The translations under genes were made by a program, and so were the position numbers. The notes beneath the pieces were generated by a model, which had not been told where the DNA came from, searched no databases, and was given only the letters and a program-made list of their open reading frames with translations. DNA of 64,000 nucleotides from Streptomyces sp. XD-27 (GTDB taxonomy: Bacteria; Actinomycetota; Actinomycetes; Streptomycetales; Streptomycetaceae). The DNA is taken from contig NZ_CP130713.1 in the NCBI RefSeq assembly GCF_030553055.1, positions 1,736,001 through 1,800,000 of the forward strand. The letters are read 5' to 3'. Below, one piece after another: positions 61,903 to 64,000 of the stretch; positions within the stretch are counted from its first letter, which is position 1, and the number at the start of each line of letters is the position of its first letter.

Positions 61903-63165
61903 ATGACAGGCCGGCGCACCGCGATCTCGTTCGGCGGCGTACCGCTGGAGCAGCGCCTCACCCGTTCCCTGCGGCAGCTGGCGGCCACGGTGCTCGAGGA
62001 GCTGGTCGAGGAGCTGCCCGTTTACGGCACCCTGCCCACGGAGCAGTTACGCGGCGAGATCGCCCGGGTCGTCGAGCAGAGCATCCGCACCTTCGTCGGG
62101 GTCCTGAGCACCGGGGAGCTGCCGGGCCCCGAGCATCTGGCGGCCTTGCGCGAGTCGGCGGCCCGGCGCGCCGAGGACGGCGTACCGCTGGCGGCGGTCA
62201 TCAGCGCCTACCACCTGGGGGCGCGGGTCTGCTGGGACGCGGTGGCGCCCGAGGCGGGGCCGGGCGACCTGCCGGCGGTGCTGGCGGCCCACCGGCTGCT
62301 GCTCCAGTACCTGCAGCGGATGACGGCGACGGCCTCCACGGGCTACGCGCAGGAGCGCCAGGCCGCGTTCGGCGAGGAGTACGCGGCGCGCCAGGGGCTG
62401 CTGTCGGCGCTGCTGGAGGGGGCGCCCGCGCTTCAGGCGGCGGGCCGGGCGGGGGTCCGGCTCCCGGCCTGCTATCTCGTGCTGTCCCTGGCGGTCGGCG
62501 CGCACCCGGACGAACTGGCGCCCGGCGTCGACACGATGGTCGCGGCCCGGCGGAAGGCGCGGCGGCTGCGGGTGGAGCTGGAGCGGCATGTGGATCCGGC
62601 GCTCGGCGCGGTGCTGTCCATGCTCTCCGTCGACGGCGGCGTGGCGCTGGTGCCGCGTGACACGCCCGCGGACGCGCTGGACGCGGCGGACTGGAAGTGG
62701 CTGGACGCGGTGGTGGGCTACATGAGCCGGATGTGCGGCGCCGACATCACGGCGGGGGTGGTCGCGGCACGGCCCGAGGACGTCGCGGACGCCGCCGCCC
62801 TGTCCGCCGAGGTGCGCGAGGTGGCCATGACGTTCGGCCGCCCGCCCGGGGTGTACCGGCTCGGCGACGTGGCGCTGGAGTACCAGCTCACCCGCCCCGG
62901 CCCGGCGAGGGACCAACTGGCCGCGCTGCTGGAGCCGTTGTCGGGGAAGCCGGAACTGCTGGACACCCTGGGGGCGTTCATGGCGGGCCCCATCGACCGG
63001 CGGCAGACCGCCGCCCAGCTCCAGGTGCATCCGAACACCGTGGACTACCGGCTGCGCAAGGTGGCGGCGCTGACGGGTCTGGACACCAGCCGTCCCGCCG
63101 ACCTGCCGACGATCCGGGCCGCGCTCGTCGCCCACCGGGCGGTCATGGGCGGTCGCGCCGGATGA
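61903..63165 (+). CDS. PucR-family (CdaR-like) transcriptional regulator
   Basis: 420 residues from ATG 61903, 4 bp after the preceding stop. N-terminal helical sensor region (~1-150), central GGDEF-like/CdaR domain (~160-320; RAEDGVPLAAVISAYHLG and FGRPPGVYRLGDVALEY), and C-terminal PucR HTH (~350-415: LLDTLGAFMAGPIDRRQTAA, QLQVHPNTVDYRLRKVAALT). The HPNTVDYRL stretch is typical. Such proteins often respond to nitrogen or carbon compounds. Target unknown; probably co-transcribed with the septum-domain gene. Confidence 0.88.
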   Translation: MTGRRTAISFGGVPLEQRLTRSLRQLAATVLEELVEELPVYGTLPTEQLRGEIARVVEQSIRTFVGVLSTGELPGPEHLAALRESAARRAEDGVPLAAVISAYHLGARVCWDAVAPEAGPGDLPAVLAAHRLLLQYLQRMTATASTGYAQERQAAFGEEYAARQGLLSALLEGAPALQAAGRAGVRLPACYLVLSLAVGAHPDELAPGVDTMVAARRKARRLRVELERHVDPALGAVLSMLSVDGGVALVPRDTPADALDAADWKWLDAVVGYMSRMCGADITAGVVAARPEDVADAAALSAEVREVAMTFGRPPGVYRLGDVALEYQLTRPGPARDQLAALLEPLSGKPELLDTLGAFMAGPIDRRQTAAQLQVHPNTVDYRLRKVAALTGLDTSRPADLPTIRAALVAHRAVMGGRAG

Positions 63166-63346
63166 CGCCCGGCGGTTGTGCCGGATAACAACGGACCGGC
63201 CGGAAGTTTTGACGCGGCCTCCTTCCGGCCCGGTCCACGTCTTTTTACATTCAGTTAACAGCCCGTCAACGGCGCCGCGCGATCCACGACCGGCGCCGGG
63301 CGGGCGACTCCCCCCATCTTTTTGCTCCTGGAAGCCGGAGTGTTCC

Positions 63347-64000
63347 ATGAGACTCGCCTCCATCGGCATCGCCCTGTCCCTCGCCGCCGCCGCGATCATC
63401 GGCGCCGCCCCCGCCCAGGCCGACGACGAGCGGCATCCGGTCGGTGGCCTCGGCACCGCCGTCCACAACTACCTCTTCAGCCCGGACTCCGTGGCCGGGG
63501 CCAACGACTGGGACTGCAAGCCCAGTGCGGAGCACCCGGAGCCGGTGGTGCTGGCCCACGGCACCTTCGCGAACGCCGGCGCCAACTGGGTCAAGCTCGC
63601 CCCCATGCTGGCCAACGAGGGCTACTGCGTCTTCGCCTTCAACTACGGAATGAACCATCTCTCGCTCGGCCGTGTCGGCGGCCTGGACGACATAGCCGGC
63701 TCGGCCCGCACCATGAGCGCGTTCGTCGACCGGGTGCTGGCCGCCACCGGCGCGAAGAAGGTCGACATCGTGGGCCATTCCCAGGGCGGCATGATGCCGC
63801 ACTACTACCTCAAGCGGCTGGGCGGCGCGGCGAAGGTGGACACCCTCGTCGGAGTGGCGCCCATCAACCACGGCACCACGCTGGACGGCCTGGTCAACCT
63901 CGGCGAGGCGATGGGCATCCTCGGCTTCGTCAACAACCTCTTCGACTGGAGCGGCCTGCCCGGGCTGCACCAGATGGAGGTGAACTCCACGTTCCAGAAG
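63347..64000 (+). CDS. Secreted lipase/esterase (alpha/beta hydrolase), 3' end outside the window
   Basis: First 218 residues from ATG 63347, with GGAG seven bases upstream. Signal peptide (~1-25: MRLASIGIALSLAAAAIIG, cleavage near AQA). Alpha/beta-hydrolase features: VVLAHGTFANAGANWVKLA (oxyanion-hole region), YCVFAFNYG, nucleophile Ser in DIVGHSQGGMMPHYYLKR and VGVAPINHGTTLDGL. Similar to Streptomyces secreted triacylglycerol lipases of the LipA-type. Asp and His of the triad lie beyond the window. The 181-bp gap upstream has an AT-rich TTTACATTCAGTTAACAG stretch, the probable promoter. Confidence 0.88.
   Translation, partial: MRLASIGIALSLAAAAIIGAAPAQADDERHPVGGLGTAVHNYLFSPDSVAGANDWDCKPSAEHPEPVVLAHGTFANAGANWVKLAPMLANEGYCVFAFNYGMNHLSLGRVGGLDDIAGSARTMSAFVDRVLAATGAKKVDIVGHSQGGMMPHYYLKRLGGAAKVDTLVGVAPINHGTTLDGLVNLGEAMGILGFVNNLFDWSGLPGLHQMEVNSTFQK

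Overview
The window is high-GC actinobacterial DNA. Codon bias, GTG and TTG starts preceded by purine-rich ribosome sites, secreted proteases and hydrolases, and the gene order (polA, liv operon, ANTAR regulator, pyk, gltBD, lgt, trp genes, hisI) point to a Streptomyces chromosome core. From memory the order resembles the S. coelicolor SCO2000-SCO2046 interval; this was not checked by search.

Layout. 1-11.8 kb: the 3' part of hrpB, a DUF3068 membrane protein, a secreted lytic transglycosylase, polA, an FdhF/YdeP-type molybdoenzyme, a hotdog thioesterase, a ten-copy heptamer repeat, a secreted trypsin-like protease and a small lipoprotein. 12.2-17.9 kb: a complete branched-chain amino-acid ABC importer (livK-H-M-G-F) ending at a strong bidirectional terminator. 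18.0-21.1 kb: an ANTAR response regulator, an atypical tRNA with a CAA anticodon, the wreck of an HTH/LAGLIDADG-like gene, and pyruvate kinase. 21.2-31.8 kb: a SIMPL protein and a Nudix hydrolase, a Tat-exported 5'-nucleotidase, a two-gene decarboxylase/N-hydroxylase unit (hydroxamate-siderophore chemistry), an orphan AtpF-like protein, aminopeptidase N and a secreted HNH nuclease. 31.9-39.6 kb: chorismate mutase with an AraC regulator, a 1039-residue GH101 glycosidase, a metallo-beta-lactamase-fold enzyme and two tandem S. griseus-type trypsins. 39.8-44.5 kb: a membrane-anchored unknown, a PMT-like glycosyltransferase and a GntR-ABC operon with a clear palindromic operator. 44.7-50.7 kb: gltBD. 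51-61 kb: a VIT1-family transporter, lgt, a DsbA-like protein, and the tryptophan genes trpE and trpC-M-B-A with associated membrane proteins, headed by hisI. 61-64 kb: a septum-formation-domain protein, a PucR-type regulator and a truncated secreted lipase.

How the genes work together. The tryptophan block gathers anthranilate synthase (trpE), indole-glycerol-phosphate synthase (trpC), the modulator trpM and tryptophan synthase (trpB, trpA), with chorismate mutase about 21 kb away competing for chorismate. gltBD supplies glutamate and the liv operon imports amino acids. Several secreted hydrolases (two trypsins, another trypsin-like protease, the transglycosylase, GH101, 5'-nucleotidase, HNH nuclease and lipase) fit a saprophytic lifestyle.

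Sequence quality. At least ten apparent single-base losses break reading frames, nearly all in short G/C runs and nine of them between 51.3 and 61.5 kb: VIT1, trpB end, trpM, DUF2752, trpE twice, and the septum gene three times, plus one in the N-hydroxylase. These look more like base-calling deletions than real gene decay, and they distort naive gene calls, for example an apparent 702-residue TrpB. The HTH/LAGLIDADG-like gene next to the tRNA is different: it lacks an internal block and looks truly degraded. The most interesting spot is that gene together with the tRNA beside it.
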